NCBI GenBank assembly: GCA_002438565.1
Contig: DJPN01000031.1
Location: 1-19,768, forward strand
Direction of reading: 5' to 3'
DNA length: 19,768 nt
DNA from: Alphaproteobacteria bacterium UBA6411
GTDB lineage: Bacteria; Pseudomonadota; Alphaproteobacteria; CAAGCB01; CAG-977
Position numbers and translations under genes: made by a program. This document shows, in pieces, positions 6,071 to 14,216 of this stretch. How positions within the stretch are numbered: the stretch's first letter is position 1; every line of letters starts with the position of its first letter. Below the pieces are notes generated by a model. The model searched no databases and was not told where the DNA came from. It worked only from the letters and a program-made list of their open reading frames with translations.

Positions 6071-7042
6071 ATGCAGTTTAAAGGATTGATTGCCGACATC
6101 GGCGGAACGAACGCGCGCTTTGCGTTGTGCGCGGCGGATGGAACGGTCGAACAGCCGCGGGTTTTGTCATGCAAAGATTATCCGACAATAGCGGATGCGG
6201 TGTTTACATATTATAAACAGACAGGCGTCAATGCGGAAGAGGTCAAAACGGCGGCGTTCGCGGTGGCTTGCCCCGTTTTGGACGATTTCGTTCATTTGAC
6301 CAACTGCGCGTGGGCTTTTTCGATTAAAGAACTGAAAGCGAAGCTGGGATTGGAAACGCTGACGGTCGTCAACGACTTTGTGGCGCAGGCTCTGGCGGTT
6401 CCGGAACTTAAAGAATCGGAAAAGGTCAAAGTCGGCCGCGGCGAACCGCAGGCGGGGCATCCGATTGCCGTTGTGGGACCGGGAACGGGATTGGGGGTGT
6501 CGCTTCTGGTGCCGCAAAACGACGGAACATGGATAGCTTTGCCCAGCGAGGGCGGACACGCGACCATGCCCGCACCGTATCCCGAAGAAGAACGCGTTAT
6601 TTCCGCTTTGCGCGGGGAATACGGACACGTTTCGGCGGAACGCGTCGTTTCGGGCATGGGGTTGACGAATCTGTACAAAACGTTGAAAGCTTTGCGGAAC
6701 GAATCCGCTGAAATCCTGCCGCCCGAGGAAATAACAAAACGCGCGCTGGCGGGCGATTTGCTGTGCCGCGAAGCTGTGCAGATGATGTTCGGTCTGCTGG
6801 GAACTTTGGCAGGGAATCTGGCTTTGACGGTCGGCGCGCTGGGCGGGGTTTATATCGCGGGGGGAATCGTGCCGCGCGACGGACTGCTGGAAATGTTCAA
6901 AGAGTCGGCTTTTCGTGTCCGATTCGAAGCCAAAGGACGCTTTACGGAATATTTGTCGCGGATTCCGACGTATGTGATGACCGCAAAATATCCCGCTTTT
7001 CTGGGGCTTTCGGCGCTCATCAAAAAAAATTTCAAAAAATAG
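6071..7042 (+). CDS. glk: Glucokinase (ROK-independent, Glk family)
   Basis: A 323-residue protein that phosphorylates glucose with ATP to glucose 6-phosphate. The bacterial Glk family is clear from ADIGGTNARFAL (8-19, phosphate-binding), NDFVAQALAVPEL, VVGPGTGLGVSLL (ATP/glucose region), PSEGGHATMPAP (the glucose-site Glu-Gly-Gly-His) and GGVYIAGGIVPR. Length is normal for the family. The start has AAAGGA 8 nt upstream. It stands alone, with a promoter-bearing gap after it leading to tRNA-Asp. No sugar-transport gene is near. The ATG and the full motif set indicate an intact enzyme. Confidence 0.93.
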   Translation: MQFKGLIADIGGTNARFALCAADGTVEQPRVLSCKDYPTIADAVFTYYKQTGVNAEEVKTAAFAVACPVLDDFVHLTNCAWAFSIKELKAKLGLETLTVVNDFVAQALAVPELKESEKVKVGRGEPQAGHPIAVVGPGTGLGVSLLVPQNDGTWIALPSEGGHATMPAPYPEEERVISALRGEYGHVSAERVVSGMGLTNLYKTLKALRNESAEILPPEEITKRALAGDLLCREAVQMMFGLLGTLAGNLALTVGALGGVYIAGGIVPRDGLLEMFKESAFRVRFEAKGRFTEYLSRIPTYVMTAKYPAFLGLSALIKKNFKK

Positions 7043-7052
7043 AAAAAAGTTC

Positions 7053-7081
7053 TTGCAAAGGGAAACGGAAGTCTATATAAA
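7053..7081 (+). promoter_or_regulatory. Promoter of tRNA-Asp
   Basis: TTGCAA (7053-7058), 17-bp spacer, TATAAA (7076-7081); alternatively TATATA at 7074-7079 with a 15-bp spacer. It begins just after the glk stop and has the same CTTGCAA-N14-CTATA core as the tRNA-Val promoter. Confidence 0.65.
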
Positions 7082-7093
7082 CAAATTTGTCGC

Positions 7094-7171
7094 GGGGGCG
7101 TAGCTCAGTTTGGTTAGAGTGACGGCCTGTCACGCCGTAGGTCGCGGGTTCGAGCCCCGTCGCTCCCGCCA
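7094..7171 (+). tRNA. tRNA-Asp (anticodon GTC)
   Basis: Acceptor GGGGGCG pairs with CGCTCCC (one G-U), D-stem GCTC/GAGT, anticodon stem ACGGC/GCCGT with loop CTGTCAC (GTC), T-arm CGGGTTCGAGCCCCG, discriminator G as expected for Asp, encoded CCA at 7169-7171. Confidence 0.95.
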
Positions 7172-7173
7172 TT

Positions 7174-7202
7174 AAAAAACCGTCCGAAAGGACGGTTTTT
7201 TT
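7174..7202 (+). terminator. Terminator after tRNA-Asp
   Basis: AAAAAACCGTCC, GAAA tetraloop, GGACGGTTTTTTT: a 6-bp GC stem extended by A-T pairs and ended by seven Ts, 2 nt after the tRNA. Confidence 0.93.
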
Positions 7203-7228
7203 GTGCCGCGTTTTTGCCTTTTCGGAAT

Positions 7229-7260
7229 AAAAAAACAGCCTTTCAAGAATCGAAAGGCTG
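7229..7260 (-). terminator. Terminator after tRNA-Pro
   Basis: CAGCCTTTC (7236-7244) pairs with GAAAGGCTG (7252-7260), loop of 7. On the minus strand it ends in seven Ts (7235-7229), 5 nt beyond the tRNA-Pro CCA end. Confidence 0.9.
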
Positions 7261-7265
7261 AAAAA

Positions 7266-7342
7266 TGGTCGGGGCGACAAGATTCGAACTTGCGACATTC
7301 TGCTCCCAAAGCAGACGCTCTACCAGGCTGAGCCACGCCCCG
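7266..7342 (-). tRNA. tRNA-Pro (anticodon TGG)
   Basis: Minus strand: acceptor CGGGGCG/CGCCCCG, anticodon stem TCTGC/GCAGA with loop TTTGGGA (TGG, reads CCA), T-arm with GTTCGAAT, discriminator A and encoded CCA at 7266-7268. The first base pair C1-G72 is typical of tRNA-Pro. It begins 15 nt after the DUF192 gene stop with no clear promoter of its own, so it may be co-transcribed with that gene. Confidence 0.95.
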
Positions 7343-7357
7343 ACAACGGTTTGAACG

Positions 7358-7819
7358 TTAACGGACTTTGCCGTCGTTTTCAAGCAATAAAAGCTTGTCG
7401 CCGACTTTTATTCCCAAACGCTGTGCCGCGCCCGCGTTCAATTCCAGAACGCCGCGGCTTTTAAAGGCGGATGCGATTCGTTCCCGCGAAAAAGGAACCG
7501 TTCCGCTGACAATTTCGTTGATTTCGCCGTTCTTGGCGAAAAACAGCATGTCCAGCGAAAGCGGCGTGTTGGCCATCCACATGGTAACGGGGCGCGGTAT
7601 CTTGAAATCGAACAGCATTCCTGCGTTTTCATTCATTTCCGTGCGGTACATCAATCCGCGCGCCTGTTTTTCGGGCGTATCCGCCAGTTCGACACGCAAA
7701 ACGGTTTTTCCGCCGCCGGCGCGTTCAATCGTCAAATCCGTTTTGTCAAACAAAAACGCGCTTCCCGCCTCTGCGGGAAACGACAGAACAATCAACAATA
7801 TCCAAAAGGCGAAGCGCAT
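7358..7819 (-). CDS. Secreted DUF192 family protein
   Basis: 153 residues. Residues 1-18 look like a signal peptide (MRFAFWILLIVLSFPAEA), so the protein is probably periplasmic. The rest is a DUF192 domain: VELADTPEKQARGLMYRTE, MLFDF, PVTMWMANTPLSLDMLFF and a C-terminal VLELNAGAAQRLGIKVGDKL. DUF192 is a small beta-barrel family of unknown biochemical role, often with a signal peptide in proteobacteria. The ATG at 7819 has GGAA 8 nt upstream; a TTG at 7831 would add 4 residues. It follows a terminator and precedes tRNA-Pro by 15 nt. Confidence 0.88.
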   Translation of the reverse strand: MRFAFWILLIVLSFPAEAGSAFLFDKTDLTIERAGGGKTVLRVELADTPEKQARGLMYRTEMNENAGMLFDFKIPRPVTMWMANTPLSLDMLFFAKNGEINEIVSGTVPFSRERIASAFKSRGVLELNAGAAQRLGIKVGDKLLLLENDGKVR

Positions 7820-7833
7820 CTGTTTTTCCAAAG

Positions 7834-7860
7834 AAAAAGGGTCGGAGGCCGACCCTTTTC
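7834..7860 (-). terminator. Terminator after beta-repeat membrane protein gene
   Basis: GGGTCGG (7839-7845) pairs with CCGACCC (7849-7855), extended by AAAA/TTTT, loop of 3. Minus-strand T run follows. It lies 4 nt after the gene stop at 7864 and just upstream of the DUF192 start. Confidence 0.85.
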
Positions 7861-7863
7861 AAA

Positions 7864-8727
7864 TTACTTTCCGAACGGGGAATAGTTTTTCAAATCGGCC
7901 GGCGCGGTTGTTTCTTTCTTTTCGGCTGTTTCCTCCGTTTTGGCGGGAGCTTCCGCAGAGCTGTCCGAAGCCGGAGCTGTAATGTTCAGAACTTCTGCGG
8001 CGGTCGAAAGGGTTTTGTTTTCCTTTGTCGCGGGCGAGTTCATGTATACCGACGTTTTGCCGTCGATTGTGGTGATGTCCAGTGTTTTTGTGTTGGCGTG
8101 ATCCAAAAAAGTCAGAGCGCTGCTGCCGGGCTGCGCCTGCAGCGCGGCGGTGGAGCCGACGGTTTCGGTCATCGCCAAAACGGCGCGGTCGCCCGTCATA
8201 TCAATGCTGGATGTTTTGCCGTCGATAACGAACGAAGAATCGCCCGTGCTGACCATGTCGATGGACGCTTCGCCCGTTCCCGTCAATCCCATGTAAATAT
8301 TGTTTTTACCCGTGTCGTCCGTAACCGACATCGAACGGATGGAGTTGTTCAGCCCGATGTTGATTTTGCCTTTGTAAACATCGGTCAAGGACATGGACGC
8401 GTTTTTGTTGTCGACCGCCATGGCGATAATGGGGAATTTCCCTTTGTGCATCATGGCGAACGAAGTCGTTGTGTCGTCCGCGTTCCAAATGCCGCGAATG
8501 TTTCCCGCGGAATCTTTAAGCATGAAGACTTGGGCTTCGACTACAGAGGGGATGCCGATATCCTTGGGGTCGATTTCTTCCTCGCCCGCCGCGTTTGCGG
8601 TGCGGTTCAAAGAAACGGCGCCGGAAACGGCCGACAGCACGGCGCAACAGGTCAATCCGACAACATACCGTTTCAGCGTGCGGCATTTCTGTTCCAAAGT
8701 TTGAACGCGTAATTCCAAATCCTGCAT
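7864..8727 (-). CDS. Membrane-anchored beta-repeat protein, function unknown
   Basis: 287 residues with no family I can name. Order of parts: a short N-terminal heptad segment (LELRVQTLEQKCRTLKRY, 4-21), one membrane segment (about 22-42), a conserved-looking opening EAQVFMLKDSAGNIRGIW, then about 130 residues of short beta-like repeats roughly 18-25 residues apart (SMSLTD, SMSVTD, SIDMVS, SIDMTG, VLAMTE), and a low-complexity Ala/Glu/Lys/Thr tail ending NYSPFGK. Orientation is probably N-in with the repeat domain in the periplasm. A reading frame continues upstream to 9030, but that part is a shadow of the neighbouring gene; ATG 8727 has GGAG 6 nt before it. It lies 62 bp after the Panacea-like gene on the same strand and has its own terminator. 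Confidence 0.72.
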   Translation of the reverse strand: MQDLELRVQTLEQKCRTLKRYVVGLTCCAVLSAVSGAVSLNRTANAAGEEEIDPKDIGIPSVVEAQVFMLKDSAGNIRGIWNADDTTTSFAMMHKGKFPIIAMAVDNKNASMSLTDVYKGKINIGLNNSIRSMSVTDDTGKNNIYMGLTGTGEASIDMVSTGDSSFVIDGKTSSIDMTGDRAVLAMTETVGSTAALQAQPGSSALTFLDHANTKTLDITTIDGKTSVYMNSPATKENKTLSTAAEVLNITAPASDSSAEAPAKTEETAEKKETTAPADLKNYSPFGK

Positions 8728-8789
8728 AATCGACTCCATTCGAGTTGTATTTGGCACTGATTGTAAAGGAAAAGAGATTAAAAATCCCT

Positions 8790-9317
8790 TTATTTCTTGG
8801 TCGGAATCCATTTTTTTACAGCAACGGTTTTGCCTGTCCCCGTCCGTAAAACGCGCATTCCGGACAGGGTCGGATTTCGGATGTCGTCGCTTTTCCCGGA
8901 ATAGAAAGCCGCCATGTCGTCGATGCCGATTTCGGTGTTTTCCCCCGAAGCGAAAGCGCGGGCGTACGGATCGTGTCCGCAAATCGTTTTGTACAGCCAA
9001 TCCGCGGAGTACGCGCCGAAACGCCGCCAAATCGTTTCCAAAAACGAAACGGTTTTCCTGTCAAGGGACAGATATTGAATAACAGGGCGCGCCGATGAAT
9101 AAACACGGTAGGAATTGGGTTCCACGGGACCGCGGGCGGTGGCTATGAAAACGGCGGGGATGAAACGTCTTCCGTCGGAAACGGCGGCATAATAGCCCTG
9201 CGCCAGATACATCAAGTACTGCATTTTCATCGGCTGCAGGTATTCGCCGTCGTTCAAGGCGGTGTCCAAAAACCATTCCGTCGCGTCGAAAACAGAGGGC
9301 AATGAAGGTATTTCCAT
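8790..9317 (-). CDS. Panacea/SocA-like domain protein (DUF4065)
   Basis: A 175-residue cytoplasmic protein. The N-terminal 80 residues match the DUF4065/Panacea layout: FDATEWFLDTA, then YLQPMKMQYLMYLAQGYYAA (26-45), and ARGPVEPNSYRVYS where family members have a YGPVxPxVY segment. Members include the Caulobacter SocA proteolysis adaptor/antitoxin and the neutralising half of Panacea toxin-antitoxin systems; phage and genome-island copies are common. The C-terminal half ends in a basic KKWIPTKK. SD GGGA lies 8 nt before ATG 9317. The neighbour on the same strand is the beta-repeat membrane protein, with no recognisable toxin domain, so a toxin-antitoxin role is only a possibility. Confidence 0.75.
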   Translation of the reverse strand: MEIPSLPSVFDATEWFLDTALNDGEYLQPMKMQYLMYLAQGYYAAVSDGRRFIPAVFIATARGPVEPNSYRVYSSARPVIQYLSLDRKTVSFLETIWRRFGAYSADWLYKTICGHDPYARAFASGENTEIGIDDMAAFYSGKSDDIRNPTLSGMRVLRTGTGKTVAVKKWIPTKK

Positions 9318-9406
9318 TGAATTTTTCCCGAGATTCGTATAAAACCGTATACTGGAGAGCGGAGTATATTCCGTTTTTCGTAAAAAAAAGCTGAATGAGG
9401 GTTGTT

Positions 9407-12400
9407 ATGGTTGAAAATCAAAACGGCGGTCAAAACGCGTCTGCCCCCGCCGCAGTCAAAAAAATGGTCAAGGTTCCCATGGTCAAACGGGTAAAAGCTC
9501 CCGTTTCCGCCCCTGCGGCTCCGGCGGCGCGGCAGCCGCAGGCCGTCCCCCATGCCGCTCCGAAAATCATTCAGCCCGAAATATCCGATACGGAACCGCC
9601 TTTGCCGCCCGAAGAGGATTTCAAACCTGTTCGGAATCCATTGGAAGAACAGGCTAACCCGAAGTCCGCCGCTCAGCCCGTTTCAAAGCCCGCGCCTCAA
9701 CCCGCGGAACAGGCGGCGCCGCAGAAACCTGCCGAACCTGTCGTAACGGAAAAAGCCGTTGAAGCGGGTAAAAAGGATGAAGCCCCGTCGGAAAAAAAGG
9801 AAACGCCGCAGGGCGGATCGCCGCTGGACACGGGAAAGGCAACGGCGCGCAAACGCCGCCGCGAAACGGTGTCGCCCGAAAACGCCGCCAAGAAAAAAGC
9901 CCAGCAGGCTTTGGACGAGGCCAAGAAAAAGGCGGAAAACCTTAAAAAGAACAAGTGGGTGCGTTTGTTTGTGTTTTTGCTGCTGATTGGCGGAATTGTG
10001 GGCGGCGTGTACCATTATTTGCCCGTTTTGGCTGAAAAAAAACTGCCCGAAATTCTGGCCGCGAACGGCTTCAAACTCAAATCTTTCAAAGTCAAAGAAC
10101 TGACCATCAACGCCATGGAGCTGACGGGCATCACGGATCAAAGCGGAACGCTGTCGATTTCGTCGATGAAGGCCGACTATTCGCTGAAAGATTTGCTGAC
10201 GGACAGCAAACTGAAATCGCTGAGCATCAGCGGGCTGACCGTAACAGGCGTGCGCCGCGACGACGGCGTGTCTTTGGGGGCTTTCGGCGGATTGCTGGCT
10301 TCGTCCGTACAGGTTAAAAAAGGGTTGGAACTGGATTTGCCCAAAATTTCCATAAACAATTCAAAGTTCGTCTTGCAACGGGAACGCGAACAGGAATTGC
10401 TGGATGAAAACGGCGAACCGGTTGATGAGACGCTGACGGTTGATTTCTCGGCAACGGGAAAAATGAGAAAATCCATACTGGATATGACTTTTTCGACAAA
10501 TTACGAATCGCCGCAAATGCGCATGAAAACAACAACCGTGTTGAAAAAGTCGACGGACGAAGCCGAAATCAAAACGGAAATCACAGAGGGCGAGGTTTTG
10601 AAACAACCCGCCAAAAAAGCGGCGGGAACAGAAGAAAATCCGGATGAAGAAATGCCGGTTGAAGAAGCTCCGGCCGAAGAACCGCAGGTCATCGGTTCGG
10701 TGAACGGAACGATGGAGTTTTCCGTCAAAGAAGGCGTGCTGACGAAAGGCGTCGGCAATCTGGCTTTGAAATCGTCGTCGCAGACTTTGACGCTGGACGG
10801 TGAAGTCGTCCCGCAGGAAAAGGGATTCGATTTGAGCTTGAAGCTGAACCGTTCGTTCGAGGACAAGAAAGACGCGGAAGGAAAAATCGTCGGCGATTTG
10901 ACGATTGAAGCCAAAAATTTGGAAATGAGCGGCAAAGTTCAGAAATTTTCCGGAAAGCTGCCGCTGAAAATCACGGCGTCGTCTTTATCCAGCGGGAACG
11001 TGCTGATTCAGCAGCTGAAAGTCGCAACGAATTTGCAGATGGACTGCGAGGATGCCAAATGCCGTTTCAAGCTGCTGGCGCCGATGCCCGTCGCTTTCAA
11101 CAGCGCGATTGTCAACGGACGGTTCCGCCAGTTCAAATTCTTCCAGCCCGTTACGGTGCGCGTCAATCCCGATCCGAAAGAGGATTTTTTGACAACGGAC
11201 GGGGGCGCGCTGAATTTCACACTGCCTTTGTCGGGCTTTACGGCTCAGCTGTTCATGGCCGACCAGATTGAAAACAGACAGGTCGGTCTGGCCATGAACG
11301 CGTCCAAAATGCATGTGAAAACGAATGTGTTTTCTGCGGGATATTCGGGGGATTTCGCATTCGGCCAATCATACTATACGGATAAAGACGTCAAAGCTTC
11401 TGGCGTGCAGGGGGCGTTTACTTTCGATTCCAAGACTTTGCCGTCCGGCCGGATGATGATTGCCGATATCGAAGCCAAGAAAAAGGGCGTTTTGCCGAAC
11501 TTTTCGGCGGATGTCGTTTTGAAGCCCATGGGAATGGACGAATACAGCGTGAAATCCGCGTTGTCCGTTCAAAACGGACTGGTTGCCGTTTCGGCGGAAG
11601 GATCTTATGCGTTGCCGGCGCACAGATGGAATTTGTATGTGAATATACCGAAAGTCATCTTGTCCGAAACGGGATTGCCGATAGAATCTATTTTGCCGTT
11701 TATGGCGGACACGCTGTCGAAAAAAACGACGGGCGCGTTTGCCGTAAAGGGACGCGTCGCCATCGAACAGGGAAAAATGACGGGGCCGGTGACCGTTTTG
11801 CTGGAAAATGTCGCGACTCAATGGAACGGCGTGGAGCTGAGCGGCCTCAACGGCGTGGTGACTTTGTCGTCGCTGCTGCCGCTGGAAACGCCGGAAAACC
11901 AGATGCTGTTCGCCGGCCGTTTGAAGGCGGGCGTGCCGTTCGACAATGCTTTGTTCAATTTCAGAATCATTGCCGACCGCGGTGTTCAGATGGCAAATAT
12001 GCGGATGCAGTTTGCGAACGGGCAGTTTAAGACAATCAAGTCGTTCTTTTACCCGTACGACGGCAGCGCGTCGGCGATTTTGATGGAAGGAAACGGCATT
12101 GATTTGCAGACGCTGACGCGCGAGCTGAAATCGTCGGCTTTGCAGGCGGACGGAACGCTGAATTCGGAATGGAGACTGTCTTTCGGTGAAAAAGGATTGC
12201 AGATTGATCAAGCCAAGCTGATAACCAAACTGCCGGGGACGCTTCATTTTGATCCGCCCGCCAAAGTCAGAAAGACCATGGATGCAGACGTTGTCAAATT
12301 TTTAAGCGAAGTCATCGTCAAGCAGATGGGCGTGACGGTTCAAGGCCCGATGGACGGGATGTTGACGTTTAAAACGAAAATCGTGGGACATTCGCCGTTG

Positions 12401-12526
12401 GAACAAAACAACAAAACGGTTCAGTTTGAATTTTCAAACAGTTTCAAAAACATGCTGAAAGACAATGCGCCCGCAACCGATATGCCGTCCGACGTGATGC
12501 TGTCGATTCAAAACTTTATGAAATAG
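9407..12526 (+). CDS. AsmA/YdbH-like envelope protein with long cytoplasmic leader
   Basis: A 1039-residue protein. Residues 1-183 are a Pro/Ala/Lys-rich, disordered cytoplasmic segment that ends in a basic helix. One membrane segment follows (about 184-206, with KKNKWVR before it), and then about 830 periplasmic residues of beta-strand-rich sequence. The C-terminal third (LSGLNGVVTLSSLLPL, then FYPYDGSASAILMEGNGIDLQTLTREL and GTLNSEWRLSFGEKGLQI) resembles YdbH of the AsmA-like group, bridge proteins that move phospholipids between the membranes. YdbH proteins are usually near 880 residues and lack such a leader, so the leader is an addition. The ATG at 9407 is preferred over 9395 because GAGGG lies 5 nt upstream. 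The next gene starts 10 bp later. Confidence 0.75.
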   Translation: MVENQNGGQNASAPAAVKKMVKVPMVKRVKAPVSAPAAPAARQPQAVPHAAPKIIQPEISDTEPPLPPEEDFKPVRNPLEEQANPKSAAQPVSKPAPQPAEQAAPQKPAEPVVTEKAVEAGKKDEAPSEKKETPQGGSPLDTGKATARKRRRETVSPENAAKKKAQQALDEAKKKAENLKKNKWVRLFVFLLLIGGIVGGVYHYLPVLAEKKLPEILAANGFKLKSFKVKELTINAMELTGITDQSGTLSISSMKADYSLKDLLTDSKLKSLSISGLTVTGVRRDDGVSLGAFGGLLASSVQVKKGLELDLPKISINNSKFVLQREREQELLDENGEPVDETLTVDFSATGKMRKSILDMTFSTNYESPQMRMKTTTVLKKSTDEAEIKTEITEGEVLKQPAKKAAGTEENPDEEMPVEEAPAEEPQVIGSVNGTMEFSVKEGVLTKGVGNLALKSSSQTLTLDGEVVPQEKGFDLSLKLNRSFEDKKDAEGKIVGDLTIEAKNLEMSGKVQKFSGKLPLKITASSLSSGNVLIQQLKVATNLQMDCEDAKCRFKLLAPMPVAFNSAIVNGRFRQFKFFQPVTVRVNPDPKEDFLTTDGGALNFTLPLSGFTAQLFMADQIENRQVGLAMNASKMHVKTNVFSAGYSGDFAFGQSYYTDKDVKASGVQGAFTFDSKTLPSGRMMIADIEAKKKGVLPNFSADVVLKPMGMDEYSVKSALSVQNGLVAVSAEGSYALPAHRWNLYVNIPKVILSETGLPIESILPFMADTLSKKTTGAFAVKGRVAIEQGKMTGPVTVLLENVATQWNGVELSGLNGVVTLSSLLPLETPENQMLFAGRLKAGVPFDNALFNFRIIADRGVQMANMRMQFANGQFKTIKSFFYPYDGSASAILMEGNGIDLQTLTRELKSSALQADGTLNSEWRLSFGEKGLQIDQAKLITKLPGTLHFDPPAKVRKTMDADVVKFLSEVIVKQMGVTVQGPMDGMLTFKTKIVGHSPLEQNNKTVQFEFSNSFKNMLKDNAPATDMPSDVMLSIQNFMK

Positions 12527-12536
12527 CGGAGGAATT

Positions 12537-14216
12537 ATGCGGTTTGGGGAGTTTTCTTTGTACGACGCGGTCGGGGTGGAACTGACCGCTTCCGTCGAAT
12601 GTCACGGAAAACTCTTGAAAGCCGGACATATATTGGATTCCTCAGATATCGCCGATTTGCGCGCAGCGGGGGTAAAAAAGGTCGTCGGCGCGTTTTACGA
12701 ACCGTGCGACGTGAGGCCGGAAACGGCGGCGGATATTTTGCTGAAAGCGATTTGCGGCGATTTTTTGCGCTACACCGCTCCGGATGAAAGCGGGTACAGT
12801 GCTTTGTACGCGGACAGGGACGGGGTGTTTTTGTACGATACAGAGCGGCTGTTGCGCTTTAACGCTCACAGCGAACAAATCGCGCTGGCGGTGCTGTCGC
12901 CGTTTACGCCCGTTTACAAAGGGCAGTTTTTGGGCAATTTGCGCTTGTTCGGAACGGCTTTGCACGAAGATGTTTTAAACGGAGAGACCGCGAAAATATC
13001 CGGTGTCGGGCCGTTGTTGAAAATCAACGCGTACGAGTTTCGGAAAATCGCTTACATTCAAACGCAGGCAGGGACGGAAAACGCCAAGCCTTTGGATGAA
13101 CTGGATCTGATTGAACGGTTCGGTATTTACGGATTTGATGCCGTGTACAAGGATTTGTGCGAACACAGCGTTGACAGAATTGAAAACGCCGTCCGAAACG
13201 CGTTGGACGCGGGGGCTGAAGTTGTTTTTGTGCAAAGCGCGGACGCGCCTGCCGACAGAAACGACATCGTTCCCAAGGCGTTTGCGGAATCGTCCGCCGA
13301 CATCGAACGGATGAACTGGCCGCTGGATGCGGGGATTCCGCTGGTGCTGGCAAAGCGCAAGGACGCATTGCTGATAGGGTATGCCGCGGCGGATTTCCAA
13401 CGTCCCGCTTTTGACCGCTTGTTGCGTTTTTTGGCAACCAAGTCTTTGCCCGACGCGGATGAATTTCCTTTGCTGACGCAGGGCAGTCTGTCTTTGGAAC
13501 GGATGGTTCAGCACATGACGGACGAACAGGCGCAAAGCTCGATTGCCGTCGGAAAACTGTCGGACAGCGACAAAATCGCCGTTGTTGTCTTGGCTGCGGG
13601 CGCGGGACGCAGGATGCCGGGGACGAACAAGCTGCTGGAAACGGTCGGCGGGCAAACGATGATTGAACACGCGGTCGAATCGGCGCTGATGTCCAAAGCC
13701 GAATATGTCGCCGTTGTAACGGGCCATGACGCGCAAAGAATTGAACGCAAGCTGTCGCAATACGACGTTAAAATCGTGCGCAACGCGGATTATTCGTCGG
13801 GCGTTTTGGGGTCAATTCGGTTGGGATTGTCCGTATTGCCGCCCGATGTGATAGGGGCGGTCGTTCTGCCTGCGGACATGCCCGCGTTTCAGTCCAAACA
13901 CATTGACGGCTTGATTGATTTGTTCGACGTGTCGGCGGCGCGCAGGCCCGTTGTGATGCCGTCGTTCAAAGGCGTGCGGCACAATCCCGTTTTATGGCCG
14001 CGCGATTTGTTCAAGGATGTGAAAATCGTTCCCGAAGATTCGCATTGGACGCCCGCGCTGATAGAACATACGGACTATATCGTCGAAATGAAAATGGATG
14101 ACGATTTGCCGTTGACCGATATAAACACTTTCGGCGACCTGTCCGCTTTTCTGGCAAAAATGGACTATGTCGCCGAAGCTGAAAAAGATTTGGAAGCGTT
14201 GCTGAAAAAGCCTTAA
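12537..14216 (+). CDS. Molybdopterin-binding domain fused to MocA-like nucleotidyltransferase
   Basis: 559 residues in two parts. Residues 1-330 resemble the molybdopterin-binding MoeA/MogA-type domain of alphaproteobacterial fusion proteins: AVGVELTASV, KLLKAGHILDSSDIADLRAAGVKKV, and the DAGAEVVFVQSADAPADRND segment. Residues 345-545 are a MobA/MocA-type NTP transferase: VVLAAGAGRRMPGTNKLL (351-367), VVTGHD, SGVLGSIRLGL and VVLPADMP (442-449). By family it would attach CMP or GMP to molybdopterin for molybdenum hydroxylases. In this copy the motif is PADMP rather than the usual GDMP. The start has GGAGG upstream. No molybdoenzyme gene is in the window. The stop shares TTAA with the convergent RHH-like gene. 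Confidence 0.8.
   Translation: MRFGEFSLYDAVGVELTASVECHGKLLKAGHILDSSDIADLRAAGVKKVVGAFYEPCDVRPETAADILLKAICGDFLRYTAPDESGYSALYADRDGVFLYDTERLLRFNAHSEQIALAVLSPFTPVYKGQFLGNLRLFGTALHEDVLNGETAKISGVGPLLKINAYEFRKIAYIQTQAGTENAKPLDELDLIERFGIYGFDAVYKDLCEHSVDRIENAVRNALDAGAEVVFVQSADAPADRNDIVPKAFAESSADIERMNWPLDAGIPLVLAKRKDALLIGYAAADFQRPAFDRLLRFLATKSLPDADEFPLLTQGSLSLERMVQHMTDEQAQSSIAVGKLSDSDKIAVVVLAAGAGRRMPGTNKLLETVGGQTMIEHAVESALMSKAEYVAVVTGHDAQRIERKLSQYDVKIVRNADYSSGVLGSIRLGLSVLPPDVIGAVVLPADMPAFQSKHIDGLIDLFDVSAARRPVVMPSFKGVRHNPVLWPRDLFKDVKIVPEDSHWTPALIEHTDYIVEMKMDDDLPLTDINTFGDLSAFLAKMDYVAEAEKDLEALLKKP

Noticed and set aside
8728..9030. N-terminal continuation of the beta-repeat protein
   Set aside because: It overlaps the Panacea-like gene on the same strand in another frame; sequence is Arg-rich shadow.
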